Positions 15,544 to 22,350 of a stretch of 33,934 nucleotides of DNA are shown piece after piece; the first letter of the stretch is position 1, and the number at the start of each line of letters is the position of its first letter. Source of the DNA: a virus; the IMG/VR virus record IMGVR_UViG_3300046011_000595, positions 1 to 33,934 of that record; one strand, written 5' to 3'. Made by a program: the position numbers and the translations under genes. Below the pieces are notes generated by a model, which was not told where the DNA came from, did not search any database, and saw nothing but the letters and a program-made list of their open reading frames with translations.

Positions 15544-16107
15544 ATGGCTAAGTTCGATTTAGACTCGTACGAAACCGTAGAAAGCCGCTTGGCTCGATTT
15601 TGGAAAGATCACCCAAAGGGCAGGGTTTTGACGGATCTAGTATTTCATGATGAACGCAGGTTCATTGTAAAGGCAGAAATCTTTTTTGATAGAGATGACC
15701 TAAGCCCGGTATCTTCCGGCTATGCCGAAGAGATCGTAGGTGCTTCTCCCGTCAATAGGGTCAGCGCCCTAGAAAATGGAGAGACTTCCGCAATCGGAAG
15801 GGCATTAGCCAACTGCAATTATGCGTCTCAGGGTAAGCGCCCTAGCCGCGAAGAAATGGAAAAGGTCGAGCGCTATAACGCCGAACCCCGTAAAGCAGTT
15901 GCGCCTAAGAAGACCGAAGTAAAGGAATACTCTCAGGCAGATAAGGATCTCGCAGCAGCTCTGATTGTAAGCGTTGCGGCAGTAGCAGACATCGAAGAAT
16001 TGAAGAAGATTTGGGCAGAAAACCCGGATCTACGCGATATTCCGATAGACAACACCACGCTCAAAGACGCAGTCACCAACAAGAAAAAAGAACTTGAAGC
16101 AGAATGA
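15544..16107 (+). CDS. ERF-like single-strand annealing protein
   Basis: 187 residues; ATG after AGGAAGGAATAA. The N-terminal 110 residues carry the pattern YETVESRLARFWKDHPKGRV, then FIVKAEIFF and SALENGETSAIGRALAN, the latter being the conserved ETSAxGRAL end of ERF-type annealing proteins. The remainder is a Lys/Glu-rich helical tail. It would pair complementary single strands during phage recombination, together with the nuclease at 17033, SSB at 22677 and the resolvase at 19042. Shorter than P22 Erf, but similar to compact actinophage versions. Confidence 0.68.
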   Translation: MAKFDLDSYETVESRLARFWKDHPKGRVLTDLVFHDERRFIVKAEIFFDRDDLSPVSSGYAEEIVGASPVNRVSALENGETSAIGRALANCNYASQGKRPSREEMEKVERYNAEPRKAVAPKKTEVKEYSQADKDLAAALIVSVAAVADIEELKKIWAENPDLRDIPIDNTTLKDAVTNKKKELEAE

Positions 16108-16421
16108 GATCGCTGGACCGAAACACAGTTATCTTATCCGCAAAGGCTCAACGCACTTCGCGAGCTGCGGGGGAAAAGGTATTACCCCGAACTGGATCTT
16201 TACGCCGGAAGGTGTATGAGTATCTAGTAACGCAAGGATTTCGTGGGGCAACCGATCAAGAAATTGAAACGGCGCTAGGAATAGACGGCAATACTGTCCG
16301 ACCTACTCGCGGATCTTTATTTAAAGACGGCTACATTATCGATAGCGGAACTACCCGAAATAACGCCAACGGAAACTCTTGTATCGTATGGCGCGTGGCT
16401 CAGGAAGGAATGCTCTTATGA
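16104..16421 (+). CDS. Winged-helix DNA-binding protein
   Basis: 105 residues with an ATGA overlap. After a basic N-terminus, GSLRRKVYEYLVTQGFRGATDQEIETALGIDGNTVRPTRGSLFKDGYI is a clear winged helix: helix 1, a helix-turn-helix with GxxxNTVRPxR recognition helix and an L-x-x-DG-x-I wing. Similar small proteins accompany phage replication genes. It may regulate transcription or recruit replication proteins; the target is unknown. Confidence 0.68.
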   Translation: MRSLDRNTVILSAKAQRTSRAAGEKVLPRTGSLRRKVYEYLVTQGFRGATDQEIETALGIDGNTVRPTRGSLFKDGYIIDSGTTRNNANGNSCIVWRVAQEGMLL

Positions 16422-16681
16422 GTAAGCAAAAGAAGTTTGAACCGCCTATGGGCTGGATCGTAGGCGTTAATCATCAGCAGGTTGCGATAACGCGATTAGC
16501 GCAAGAACTAAAGATGAGTCCGATAGAAGTAGGGCAAGCGCTGGAGCAAGCCGGTTATTTTCTTCAACCGGACATTATGGATCTTGCTGCCGACTCATGG
16601 AAAGTATTGCGGATCGAGTTAGATAAAGCGAGCAATAACACTATGTTGAAGATAGTAAAGAAAGAAGGCGCTGATGAGTGA
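16418..16681 (+). CDS. Hypothetical protein with predicted HTH-like helices
   Basis: 87 residues from ATG 16418 (ATGA overlap, AAGGAA upstream); an in-frame GTA/ATG region further up is inside the previous gene. ITRLAQELKMSPIEVGQALEQAGYFL looks like a helix-turn-helix, then an acidic/hydrophobic C-terminus. Not recognised. It is probably co-translated with its neighbours. Confidence 0.5.
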   Translation: MSKQKKFEPPMGWIVGVNHQQVAITRLAQELKMSPIEVGQALEQAGYFLQPDIMDLAADSWKVLRIELDKASNNTMLKIVKKEGADE

Positions 16682-17036
16682 AACAATAGTTACGCCACAG
16701 ATGATTGAGAAGCGGCTAAAGGATCTATCTAAAGAAGTAGATACTTCGCATAGAGATTTAGCAGACGCAGAGAAGTTTTACTATGAGACTAAAGCGCAAT
16801 ATGAATTAGCGCTTGCTCATGCTCGATTATCGGTGGCTACTAACAAGGAAGCAAGATACACAGTAAGCGACAAGGCGGATCTAGCCTTGATTTCTACTGA
16901 GAAATTACATTTACAAATGGCTACTGCGGAAGCGGTGGTTCGCGCAGCTCGCGCAAACTCAAATCGCATACGGACTCAGGTAGATATTGCCCGGTCCATA
17001 GGCACAAGCGTTCGAACAAGTATGGAGATAGCATGA
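16674..17036 (+). CDS. Conserved coiled-coil protein next to the recombination nuclease
   Basis: 120 residues, almost all helix: MIEKRLKDLSKEVDTSHRDL, YETKAQYELALAHARL, a VSDKADLALISTEKLHLQMATAEAVVRAA segment and a closing SIGTSVRTSMEIA. Proteins of this build (LxKEVDxA...VRAARxxxxRxRxQVDxxxSxGxSVRxxM) are found beside RecB-like nucleases in many actinophages. It overlaps that nuclease gene by four bases, so it may be a partner, but no activity is known. Confidence 0.55.
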   Translation: MSETIVTPQMIEKRLKDLSKEVDTSHRDLADAEKFYYETKAQYELALAHARLSVATNKEARYTVSDKADLALISTEKLHLQMATAEAVVRAARANSNRIRTQVDIARSIGTSVRTSMEIA

Positions 17037-17701
17037 TAGATCTACAAGAATTACTAACTAAATCGCTGGTAGCACACGATAGCCAACGGGATCGCAGTAA
17101 GCAGGTTGAGATAGGTCCGAGTTCGTTAGGCGGTTGCCGCCGGCGTGTCTATCATGAGTTAATAGAAACGCCACAGACTAATCAAACCGAGAAGTTAGCG
17201 GCGATCTTAGGCACTTTTATTCACTCAGGTATCGAAAGCGTTATGGAACGCGAAGATCCCTTCGGAGATAACTACCTACGGGAAATAGAAGTAACCTACG
17301 GCGGTATGAAGGGTCATGTTGATCTTTATATCAAGAGCGAAGGCGCGGTTATTGACTGGAAGACAAAGAAGAAAGCCGGCTTGCGGTATTTCCCTAGTCA
17401 CTCGGAAATATGGCAGGTTCAGACTTACGGCTATCTACTAGACGCTAACGGCTATGAAGTGAAGACAGTATCGCTGGTCGCTATTCCGCGTGACGGCGAA
17501 ATGGCAGACATCAAGGTTCATACCGAAGACTATAACCCGGAAGTAGCGAAAGCAGCTCTATCTTGGTTACAGGAACTTAAAGATATCGTGGCGGGCGCTG
17601 GACCTGCTCCGGAACCGGAAGAAAAAGTAGTATTTTGTTCTAAGTATTGCTCCTTCTATGATCCGAGCGGAGAAATAGGGTGTCCGAGTACCGCGAAGTA
17701 G
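17033..17701 (+). CDS. PD-(D/E)XK nuclease, Cas4/RecB-like with iron-sulfur cysteines
   Basis: 222 residues. Motifs: H64 in GTFIHSGIE, D97 in GHVDLYI, D108-x-K110 in VIDWKTKK, and Q128-x3-Y132. Four cysteines, C35 in GGCRRR and C202, C206, C217 at the end, match the split iron-sulfur cluster of Cas4, AddB and related phage exonucleases. It probably resects DNA ends for the annealing protein at 15544. The gene overlaps the whiB-like start by 22 bases. Confidence 0.85.
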   Translation: MIDLQELLTKSLVAHDSQRDRSKQVEIGPSSLGGCRRRVYHELIETPQTNQTEKLAAILGTFIHSGIESVMEREDPFGDNYLREIEVTYGGMKGHVDLYIKSEGAVIDWKTKKKAGLRYFPSHSEIWQVQTYGYLLDANGYEVKTVSLVAIPRDGEMADIKVHTEDYNPEVAKAALSWLQELKDIVAGAGPAPEPEEKVVFCSKYCSFYDPSGEIGCPSTAK

Positions 17702-18006
17702 ATTGGGAAGCGGCTGAGTGCCGCGACCTTTATACCGATCTTTTCTATTCAGTAGAAGAAGAACGGAACGCAAGTGCGTATAACAATATTAACGCCTTGC
17801 GCTCGGTGTGTTCCCGGTGTCCGATATGGAAGGCTTGCTTAACTTATGCGTTCGAGAACGAAAGTTACGGCGTATGGGGCGGATTAACTTCCGTAGAACG
17901 GCAAGCCTTCCGACACCCGGAGAAGTATCCGCAGCAACGGCAGCGAGCGCTAAAGGCTCTTATTGAAACAGGAATTACATTGACTCAGATTAGGGAGTGT
18001 CTATGA
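17680..18006 (+). CDS. WhiB-family transcriptional regulator
   Basis: 108 residues from a GTG at 17680. Cysteines at 14, 44, 47 and 53 give C-x29-C-x2-C-x5-C, the [4Fe-4S] ligand set, and ESYGVWGGLTSVER holds the G(V/I)WGG turn. The C-terminal helix (YPQQRQRALKALIETGITLTQI) is basic and probably DNA-binding. WhiB proteins bind the primary sigma factor in Actinobacteria; phage copies can replace or inhibit host WhiB2. This is the strongest host indicator in the window. It is ATGA-coupled to the replication gene. Confidence 0.95.
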   Translation: MSEYREVDWEAAECRDLYTDLFYSVEEERNASAYNNINALRSVCSRCPIWKACLTYAFENESYGVWGGLTSVERQAFRHPEKYPQQRQRALKALIETGITLTQIRECL

Positions 18007-18809
18007 GTATTCGGCTTATGTCGGATGTGTGGAAAACGGATCTCCCTACTACTGAGAAAATGGTTCTTTTGGTTATAGCCGATCACGCCAACGATGAAGG
18101 AACGGAAGCATGGCCTAGCCAAGCCACGATAGCCAAGAAGGCTTCTATAAGTGTGCGCACAGTTCAAAGAGCGGTCAATTCGCTGGTCCGGGCTGGATAC
18201 CTGCGTATGGAAAAACACGCCGGCGGATCCGCGAGCTGCCGCGATGACCGCAGACCGCACCGATACACAATTAACTTAGGAAGACTACGGGGCGGCAATA
18301 CGACTACCCGTAATCTACGACACGACTTTGAAGCCGATAACGACACGACTTCTACGCCCGTTACGGAGCGACTTTCACGCCCTAAGAAACATCCTTTAGA
18401 TCCACCCAAAGAAACACCCGGCTTTTTTGATTTTTGGATTATTTACCCAAAGAAGGTAGCAAAGAAGGCTGCGCTCCAAGCATACGAGAAGGCGATAAAA
18501 GAAACCGATCCGGCGGTTATCTTGGCTGGAGCGCGGCGGTATGCGGAAGATCCGAACCGCCACCCGTCATATACGGCTAATGCGGCTACTTGGCTCAATG
18601 CTGAGCGCTGGTTAGATGAACCGCTACCGGATCGAGAGTTATCTATTGAAGAAAAGCGCGAGATCGAGCGGAAAGAAAGCGAGCGCCGGCGGCAGCTGGA
18701 GCGAGAAGCCTACGACAAGTGGCAAGCCGAACTAGAAGAAGCAAAAAATAACGCTGCTCCTATGCCGGCGATCTTGAAAGAAGAGCTGAGAAAACTGTTG
18801 CGTAAGTAA
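18003..18809 (+). CDS. Replication initiation / helicase-loader-like protein (winged HTH + DnaD-like)
   Basis: 268 residues from ATG 18003, which overlaps the whiB-like stop; a GTG two codons upstream is an alternative. Residues 15-75 form a winged helix (EKMVLLVIADHANDEG, AWPSQATIAKKASISVRTVQ, LVRAGYLR). A disordered linker leads to a second domain (FFDFWIIYPKKVAKKAAL...YAEDPNRHPSYTANAATWLNAERW), the region seen in phage replisome organisers and DnaD-like proteins. The charged C-terminus (EEKREIERKESERRRQLE) is a helix. It probably marks the phage origin and loads host helicase, since no phage polymerase, primase or helicase is visible. Confidence 0.75.
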   Translation: MSIRLMSDVWKTDLPTTEKMVLLVIADHANDEGTEAWPSQATIAKKASISVRTVQRAVNSLVRAGYLRMEKHAGGSASCRDDRRPHRYTINLGRLRGGNTTTRNLRHDFEADNDTTSTPVTERLSRPKKHPLDPPKETPGFFDFWIIYPKKVAKKAALQAYEKAIKETDPAVILAGARRYAEDPNRHPSYTANAATWLNAERWLDEPLPDRELSIEEKREIERKESERRRQLEREAYDKWQAELEEAKNNAAPMPAILKEELRKLLRK

Positions 18810-18842
18810 TTTATACCCTACAATTATGCGTAATCATTACGC
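18798..18842 (+). promoter_or_regulatory. Candidate promoter with perfect dyad operator
   Basis: GCGTAAT-C-ATTACGC (18828-18842) is a perfect 15-base dyad. Just upstream, TACAAT (18819-18824) is a -10-like hexamer with TTGCGT (18798-18803) as a weak -35 at 15 bases. The dyad would cover the transcription start, a typical repressor position. It could also form a small RNA hairpin ahead of the next gene. The dyad is certain; the promoter is tentative. Confidence 0.5.
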
Positions 18843-18853
18843 TTGGGGGTGAA

Positions 18854-19045
18854 ATGAGCAAAGTAGTATTGTTATCTCCGGATAAATTACAATGCGGCGA
18901 TCAACTTATACTTAAAAATCACACATGGCAGGTAGCGTGTATTTCCGGTCCGGATCGTATCGGAACTTACGATGTGTCTCTTGTTGATAACTATGGAAAT
19001 AAAACACAAGAGATAATCTCTGAACCCGTTACACTCGTTATGTGA
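18854..19045 (+). CDS. Small beta-rich hypothetical protein
   Basis: 63 residues: MSKVVLLSPDKLQCGDQLIL, then NHTWQVACISGPD and alternating strands to VTLVM. The layout suggests a compact SH3- or OB-like barrel. Not recognised. The ATG follows GGGGGTG; the end overlaps the GTG of the resolvase gene as GTGA. Confidence 0.55.
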   Translation: MSKVVLLSPDKLQCGDQLILKNHTWQVACISGPDRIGTYDVSLVDNYGNKTQEIISEPVTLVM

Positions 19046-19416
19046 TTTCTTTCTTCGTTGGCGGTCAGCCGATCTCTCAGGGGTCGATGAAAGTCATGAA
19101 CGGGCGCGTGATACATAGCGCTGGATCTGCGCTCGCAGCTTGGCGATCTGCTATTGCTTTAGAAGCCAAGCGCGCTGGAGCGAAGCCTTCTATAAATCCT
19201 ATCGGCATGGAACTTATTTTTGTTTTTCAAAAACCTAAAACTGTTACGCGATCTTATCCGAGTGTTCCGCCGGATCTCGACAAACTAATTCGCGCAGCTC
19301 TCGATGCTTTAACTGCTATTGCGTATCGCGATGACGCGCAAGTAACAGAGATCCGCGCAGCCAAATGTTACGGAGATTATCCCGGAGTTCAAATAACTTT
19401 TTCAGAAATAAAATAA
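19042..19416 (+). CDS. RusA-like Holliday junction resolvase
   Basis: 124 residues from GTG 19042. Conserved RusA elements are GQPISQGSMK near the N-terminus, PPDLDKLIRAALDALT with catalytic Asp78 and Asp80, YRDDAQVTEI with Asp97/98, and the basic A-A-K-C-Y after it. RusA dimers cut Holliday junctions and help resolve recombination intermediates before packaging. It closes the recombination/replication module. Confidence 0.85.
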   Translation: MISFFVGGQPISQGSMKVMNGRVIHSAGSALAAWRSAIALEAKRAGAKPSINPIGMELIFVFQKPKTVTRSYPSVPPDLDKLIRAALDALTAIAYRDDAQVTEIRAAKCYGDYPGVQITFSEIK

Positions 19417-19514
19417 AAAAACTTCAACTAAATCCTAGACTTTTTATTATATTCAACTAGACTTGTCTTATTGCGATTGGGGAAGGCTCCAATCCGATAA
19501 CGGAAGGCAAGGCA
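19417..19514 (+). promoter_or_regulatory. AT-rich intergenic region with candidate promoter and hairpin
   Basis: 98 bases without a gene, AT-rich in the first half. Candidate boxes are TTCAAC (19423-19428) and TATTAT (19445-19450) with 16 bases between; TAGACT occurs twice (19436-19441 and 19458-19463), also 16 bases apart, and fits an actinobacterial TAnnnT -10. A small hairpin GATTGG (19475-19480) / CCAATC (19489-19494) follows, before two GGAAGG motifs. It probably starts transcription of the accessory gene block. Confidence 0.45.
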
Positions 19515-19646
19515 ATGAAGGCAAAAAACGATAAGAAATCAATGGCTTTTCGCTTGGAGAAACAAGCGGCGGAACGCAAGTTAATCGCAGCTCTGATCGA
19601 GTCATGCCGAGTTCAAGGCAAGTCTCTTAAGATTGAGAGCCGATAA
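19515..19646 (+). CDS. Small basic peptide
   Basis: 43 residues: MKAKNDKKSMAFRLEKQAAE, then RKLIAALIESCRVQGKSLKIESR. Strongly basic and helical. The ATG lies five bases after GGAAGGCAAGG, and the stop overlaps the next start as TAATG, which argues for a real gene. Could be a nucleic-acid-binding or host-takeover peptide; the function is unknown. Confidence 0.55.
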   Translation: MKAKNDKKSMAFRLEKQAAERKLIAALIESCRVQGKSLKIESR

Positions 19647-19849
19647 TGATTGAAACGACACACACCAATCTTTTAGATCGTAGATTAGAACGACTCGCTT
19701 ATGAGTTATTTACTGCTCAGGGTCATCGCCCGGATTTAGTTCAATTCAAGATTAAAGAATTACAGATTTGCGTAATGCGCGGTTACAACACACGCGCAGA
19801 GTTAATCTCACTTGTTAAGAAAGCGCAGGTGCTTTCATGCCAAAACTAG
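19646..19849 (+). CDS. Small helical hypothetical protein
   Basis: 67 residues, no recognised motif: two or three helices (LLDRRLERLAYELFTAQGHRP, VQFKIKELQICVMRGYNTRAEL, LVKKAQVL). TAATG-coupled to the peptide upstream and overlapping the DUF2958 gene by 13 bases, so it belongs to the same transcript. Confidence 0.5.
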   Translation: MIETTHTNLLDRRLERLAYELFTAQGHRPDLVQFKIKELQICVMRGYNTRAELISLVKKAQVLSCQN

Positions 19850-20178
19850 GTAAGCGCGGTCATTTACTTATGACCCAAGAGATCCGTAAGCAGATTCCAC
19901 AATTACAGAACGCTGCCGAAGACTCGACAGTTTGGGTCAAGTTCTTTTCTCCTTACTCAAACTGGACTTGGTATGCGACAGAGTTTGACGGCGTAGATAC
20001 TTTTTTTGGATATGTCTGCGGCTTCGCCAATGAGTGGGGTTATTTCTCACTTAAAGAGTTAGAAGAAACAACATTAGGTCCGGATCTACCGGCTATTGAG
20101 CGTGATTGCTCATTTACTCCGACACCGCTTAAAGATCTATTAGAAAAGGCAGGGATTACTTATGGCGCGATCTGTTAA
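19837..20178 (+). CDS. DUF2958 protein
   Basis: 113 residues. LLMTQEIRKQIPQL, VWVKFFSPYSNWTWYATEFD, FFGYVCGFANEWGYFSLKEL and ERDCSFTPTPLKDL reproduce the whole DUF2958 pattern. The family is common on plasmids and phages, often next to antirestriction and conjugation genes, and has no established activity. The ATG at 19837 gives a slightly basic extension; 19870 is an alternative start nearer to the family's usual N-terminus. Confidence 0.8.
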   Translation: MPKLGKRGHLLMTQEIRKQIPQLQNAAEDSTVWVKFFSPYSNWTWYATEFDGVDTFFGYVCGFANEWGYFSLKELEETTLGPDLPAIERDCSFTPTPLKDLLEKAGITYGAIC

Positions 20179-20389
20179 AGAAGTAATTGAGATTTTATCT
20201 ACGCTGGACCCTAATGCGAGCTGCGTGTGGCAGTTATGGACAAAAGATCATTTAGGCGAAGATCTTACTGACGCTGAGTGGGAGTCGGTAGTTAGATACA
20301 TGGATGATAGACCGATTACTAGCGAAGAAGTCGGACTTGACGAATTGATTAACGATGTTAAAGCCAAGCGCATGGGGTTATGGGAATGA
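20162..20389 (+). CDS. Small acidic hypothetical protein
   Basis: 75 residues with MARSVKEVIEILSTLDPNAS, VWQLWTKDHLGEDLTDAEW, VVRYMDDR and an acidic helix to MGLWE. Overlaps the DUF2958 gene by 17 bases. The same kind of short protein (xDPxAxVxWxxWTxxD followed by LTDxEW) travels with DUF2958 in mobile elements in my memory, so they may work together. No function known. Confidence 0.5.
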   Translation: MARSVKEVIEILSTLDPNASCVWQLWTKDHLGEDLTDAEWESVVRYMDDRPITSEEVGLDELINDVKAKRMGLWE

Positions 20390-20565
20390 GTCCTAAGCCA
20401 AATCACCCAAGCCCATATAAGCCTAACCGCGCTTCTTGCGAAGTTTGTTGGGCTGACTCATCAGAAACAACTATTTATTGTTTCAAGCAGAGTTCTTACT
20501 GCGAACAACATTACTACGAAGTCAAATACAAAGGATTGGAGAAGTTATGCGCAAAACAACAATAA
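20386..20565 (+). CDS. Small zinc-finger-like protein
   Basis: 59 residues from the ATG at 20386 (ATGA overlap; another ATG two codons earlier). A Pro-rich N-terminus, then CEVCWADSSETTIYCFKQSS followed by YCEQHYY: Cys/His spacing (CxxC and CxxHY) of a small zinc ribbon. A C-terminal Lys-rich helix follows. Possibly nucleic-acid or protein binding; the target is unknown. Confidence 0.55.
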   Translation: MSPKPNHPSPYKPNRASCEVCWADSSETTIYCFKQSSYCEQHYYEVKYKGLEKLCAKQQ

Positions 20566-20723
20566 CGCCGCGTGGCTGGTTTGTTTTAGGCTTCGCAGCT
20601 GGAGTTCTACTTTGTCTATTTACTTGGGCTACAAGCGATGTTTGCTATGTCGGATCCGAGCATGGTAATTGGCTGGGTTATGGATCTTGCTCGGCTATGG
20701 TAGATCGAGTGGTATCACCATGA
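20547..20723 (+). CDS. Small single-pass membrane protein
   Basis: 58 residues from ATG 20547, preceded by GGAGAAG. The frame is open further upstream but the ribosome binding site selects this start. MRKTTITPRGWFVLGFAAGV begins a positively charged N-terminus and a membrane segment (about residues 11-28), with an external tail containing two Cys (DVCYVG, GSCSAM) that could form a disulfide. May alter the envelope or block superinfection; inferred only. Confidence 0.55.
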   Translation: MRKTTITPRGWFVLGFAAGVLLCLFTWATSDVCYVGSEHGNWLGYGSCSAMVDRVVSP

Positions 20724-20923
20724 AGTTCCGCGTAACGCTGGAAGTAGATCTTAATGATGATATTGGCGCGTTAAAGAAATATGTGCGGTGGGAAAAAGGT
20801 TTAATCTCCGTCTCTCACCTTAACGCGCTAGTAAAGCACCAAATCAAAACAGACATAGAAGACGCTCTGCGTTCCTATGGGTCCGAAGGTCAAATAGTGT
20901 CGGTGGTAAAGGCAAATGTCTGA
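20720..20923 (+). CDS. Hypothetical protein
   Basis: 67 residues from ATG 20720, an ATGA overlap with the membrane protein; upstream in-frame starts are inside that gene. A strand MKFRVTLEVDLND, helices with KKYVRWEKGLISVSHLNALVKHQIKTDIEDALRSYG (about residues 18-53), and a closing strand GQIVSVVKANV give a small alpha/beta fold. Not recognised. Confidence 0.5.
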   Translation: MKFRVTLEVDLNDDIGALKKYVRWEKGLISVSHLNALVKHQIKTDIEDALRSYGSEGQIVSVVKANV

Positions 20924-21182
20924 AACCGATTACAACGGCTGGAAGAACCGCGCAACATGGAATGTCTCTATGTGGATCAATAACGATGAAAGCATATACC
21001 GGGGCGCAGTTGAGTTTATGAAAAATAACCCAAAGACGCGTTACCCGTATCTCCGGTTTATCGAGTCATGCGGGCTGGACTCGCAGACTACGCCGGACCG
21101 GATCAAATACAAGTCCGAGCAGCTCGACTACTCGGCATTAGACCAAATGATGAAAGAACTAATCGAAGGAGAAGGTAAATGA
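20916..21182 (+). CDS. Conserved phage/plasmid protein (NGWKNRATWNV family, DUF7249-like)
   Basis: 88 residues. YNGWKNRATWNVSMWINNDE is the hallmark of a small family seen in phages and plasmids (NGWxNxxTWNVxLWxxND), which I remember as DUF7249. YPYLRFIESCGL and a C-terminal acidic helix follow. The function is not known. Overlaps both neighbours by a few bases. Confidence 0.6.
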   Translation: MSETDYNGWKNRATWNVSMWINNDESIYRGAVEFMKNNPKTRYPYLRFIESCGLDSQTTPDRIKYKSEQLDYSALDQMMKELIEGEGK

Positions 21183-21373
21183 TAAATCCCGTTGTTCAGA
21201 ATTATCTAGCAAATACAGGTCAGATGTTTATTAAGGCTGCGGAGTCGGAAGATCCTGCGGCTATGTTCGTAGCAGTATCTAACGCTATGAGCGTGATCGA
21301 GTCTATTCATAGCCAAGCATTAACGGCTAATTTGATTACTCTTGAACCCCGTATGTCGGAGCATTTAGCATGA
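21179..21373 (+). CDS. Small helical hypothetical protein
   Basis: 64 residues, mainly helical (VVQNYLANTGQMFIKAAE, AAMFVAVSNAMSVIESIH). No recognisable motif, no membrane segment. ATGA-type overlaps on both sides show it is translated with its neighbours. Confidence 0.48.
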   Translation: MINPVVQNYLANTGQMFIKAAESEDPAAMFVAVSNAMSVIESIHSQALTANLITLEPRMSEHLA

Positions 21374-21687
21374 AGATCCAAGAAAATACCGACTACGGCG
21401 TAAGCCCTACCTATGAGTTTGTTATAGTTTGCGTTACCGACTCCGGAACTGTTTGGGAACAGATATGGACCAAGTCATACGACAACGCATTAGACGCAGT
21501 TAAAGGTTATCTTGGCTTCGTAGATCATGCTACTTGTGTGCTGGATCGCGTAGTTACGCTGGTCGAGCCTAACGGCAAATCGCATGTAAAAGTGTTCAAG
21601 TATCCTTACGGAAGTGAGAAAGAATACGAAGCCGCTTGCGAAAGATTACGCAAGTCGGACCGGCTACTGAGCAGTAATCAAGGCTAG
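21370..21687 (+). CDS. Hypothetical alpha/beta protein
   Basis: 105 residues: YEFVIVCVTDSGTVWEQIWT, a helix YDNALDAVKGYLGF, then a strand region DRVVTLVEPNGKSHVKVFKY and a charged C-terminal helix. The beta-alpha-beta-beta order suggests a small ferredoxin-like fold. Not recognised. Confidence 0.48.
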   Translation: MKIQENTDYGVSPTYEFVIVCVTDSGTVWEQIWTKSYDNALDAVKGYLGFVDHATCVLDRVVTLVEPNGKSHVKVFKYPYGSEKEYEAACERLRKSDRLLSSNQG

Positions 21688-21725
21688 ACTTATCTATGTC
21701 CATGCCCGAACCGAAAGGAAATGAT

Positions 21726-21821
21726 ATGGATAGCAAACTAAATCGGTGCGCCTATGGCGCTTGGCATTATGGAGATCAGCTCTGCGAAGTCTGTAGAAAG
21801 GCGGCGGAAGGTCCAAGATAG
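21726..21821 (+). CDS. Minimal zinc-finger peptide
   Basis: 31 residues: MDSKLNRCAYGAWHYGDQLC followed by EVCRKAAEGPR. Three Cys and one His (C8, H14, C20, C23) could bind one zinc ion. The ATG follows GAAAGGAAATGAT. Its TAG stop overlaps the ATA start of the next gene as ATAG. Very short, so a real role is likely but not certain; unknown function. Confidence 0.5.
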   Translation: MDSKLNRCAYGAWHYGDQLCEVCRKAAEGPR

Positions 21822-22258
21822 CAAGAGCTGCGCGATACCTTTTAGTAGCCCTTATTGGGGTAGGTATCGTTGTTGTGCCTTCTTACGCTTACGCTCCGGT
21901 GATGACTCCAACGCAAAAGCATAAGTTTGTGGTGGCGCAACTGCCGCCGAAAGATTATGCTCGACACCTGCTAAAGCAACAGTATGCCGATCCGCGTAAG
22001 CAGTTTGGCTGCCTTGCTAAATTATGGGGTAAAGAAAGCAGCTGGAACTATCAGGCGAAATCTCCAACCCACGATTACGGCATACCGCAACGGCACATGA
22101 AGCACAATAGTCAAAAGGAGATCCGAGACTTTATGAAGCACCCGCATATTCAAATTCGCTGGGGCTTGGGCTATATCGAGCATAGATATAAGTCTCCATG
22201 CGGAGCGCTCGCAGTATGGTTATCGAGATCTGAAAACGGCAGGGGCGGCTGGTACTAA
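21818..22258 (+). CDS. Secreted lysozyme-like (SLT/transglycosylase) protein, apparent AUA start
   Basis: 146 residues if started at ATA 21818. This start has GGAAGG six bases upstream and overlaps the previous stop (ATAG) in the manner of the ATGA junctions used throughout. It adds a full signal peptide: ARAAR, a hydrophobic core LLVALIGVGIVVV and an AYA-P cleavage site near residue 26. The next usable start, GTG 21875, would remove it. The mature part has the lysozyme-like core: LAKLWGKESSWNYQAKSPTH with likely catalytic Glu73, DYGIPQ, and IQIRWGLGYIEHRYKSPCGA. It should act on peptidoglycan outside the cell, in an early-type region rather than with the endolysin. Confidence 0.72.
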   Translation: MARAARYLLVALIGVGIVVVPSYAYAPVMTPTQKHKFVVAQLPPKDYARHLLKQQYADPRKQFGCLAKLWGKESSWNYQAKSPTHDYGIPQRHMKHNSQKEIRDFMKHPHIQIRWGLGYIEHRYKSPCGALAVWLSRSENGRGGWY

Positions 22259-22350
22259 TGAGTATTATTCCGCACCATGTCGAACCCGTCTTCCCTTCCA
22301 TAGATCCGACAGAGATTTACGAAGATGACGAAGAAGAAGACGATGATTGA
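22258..22350 (+). CDS. Small acidic peptide
   Basis: 30 residues (MSIIPHHVEPVFPSIDPTEI then a tail YEDDEEEDDD). TAATG-coupled to the lysozyme-like gene and overlapping the HNH gene start. The extreme acidic tail may mimic DNA or be a linker remnant; confidence in translation is moderate. Confidence 0.4.
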   Translation: MSIIPHHVEPVFPSIDPTEIYEDDEEEDDD

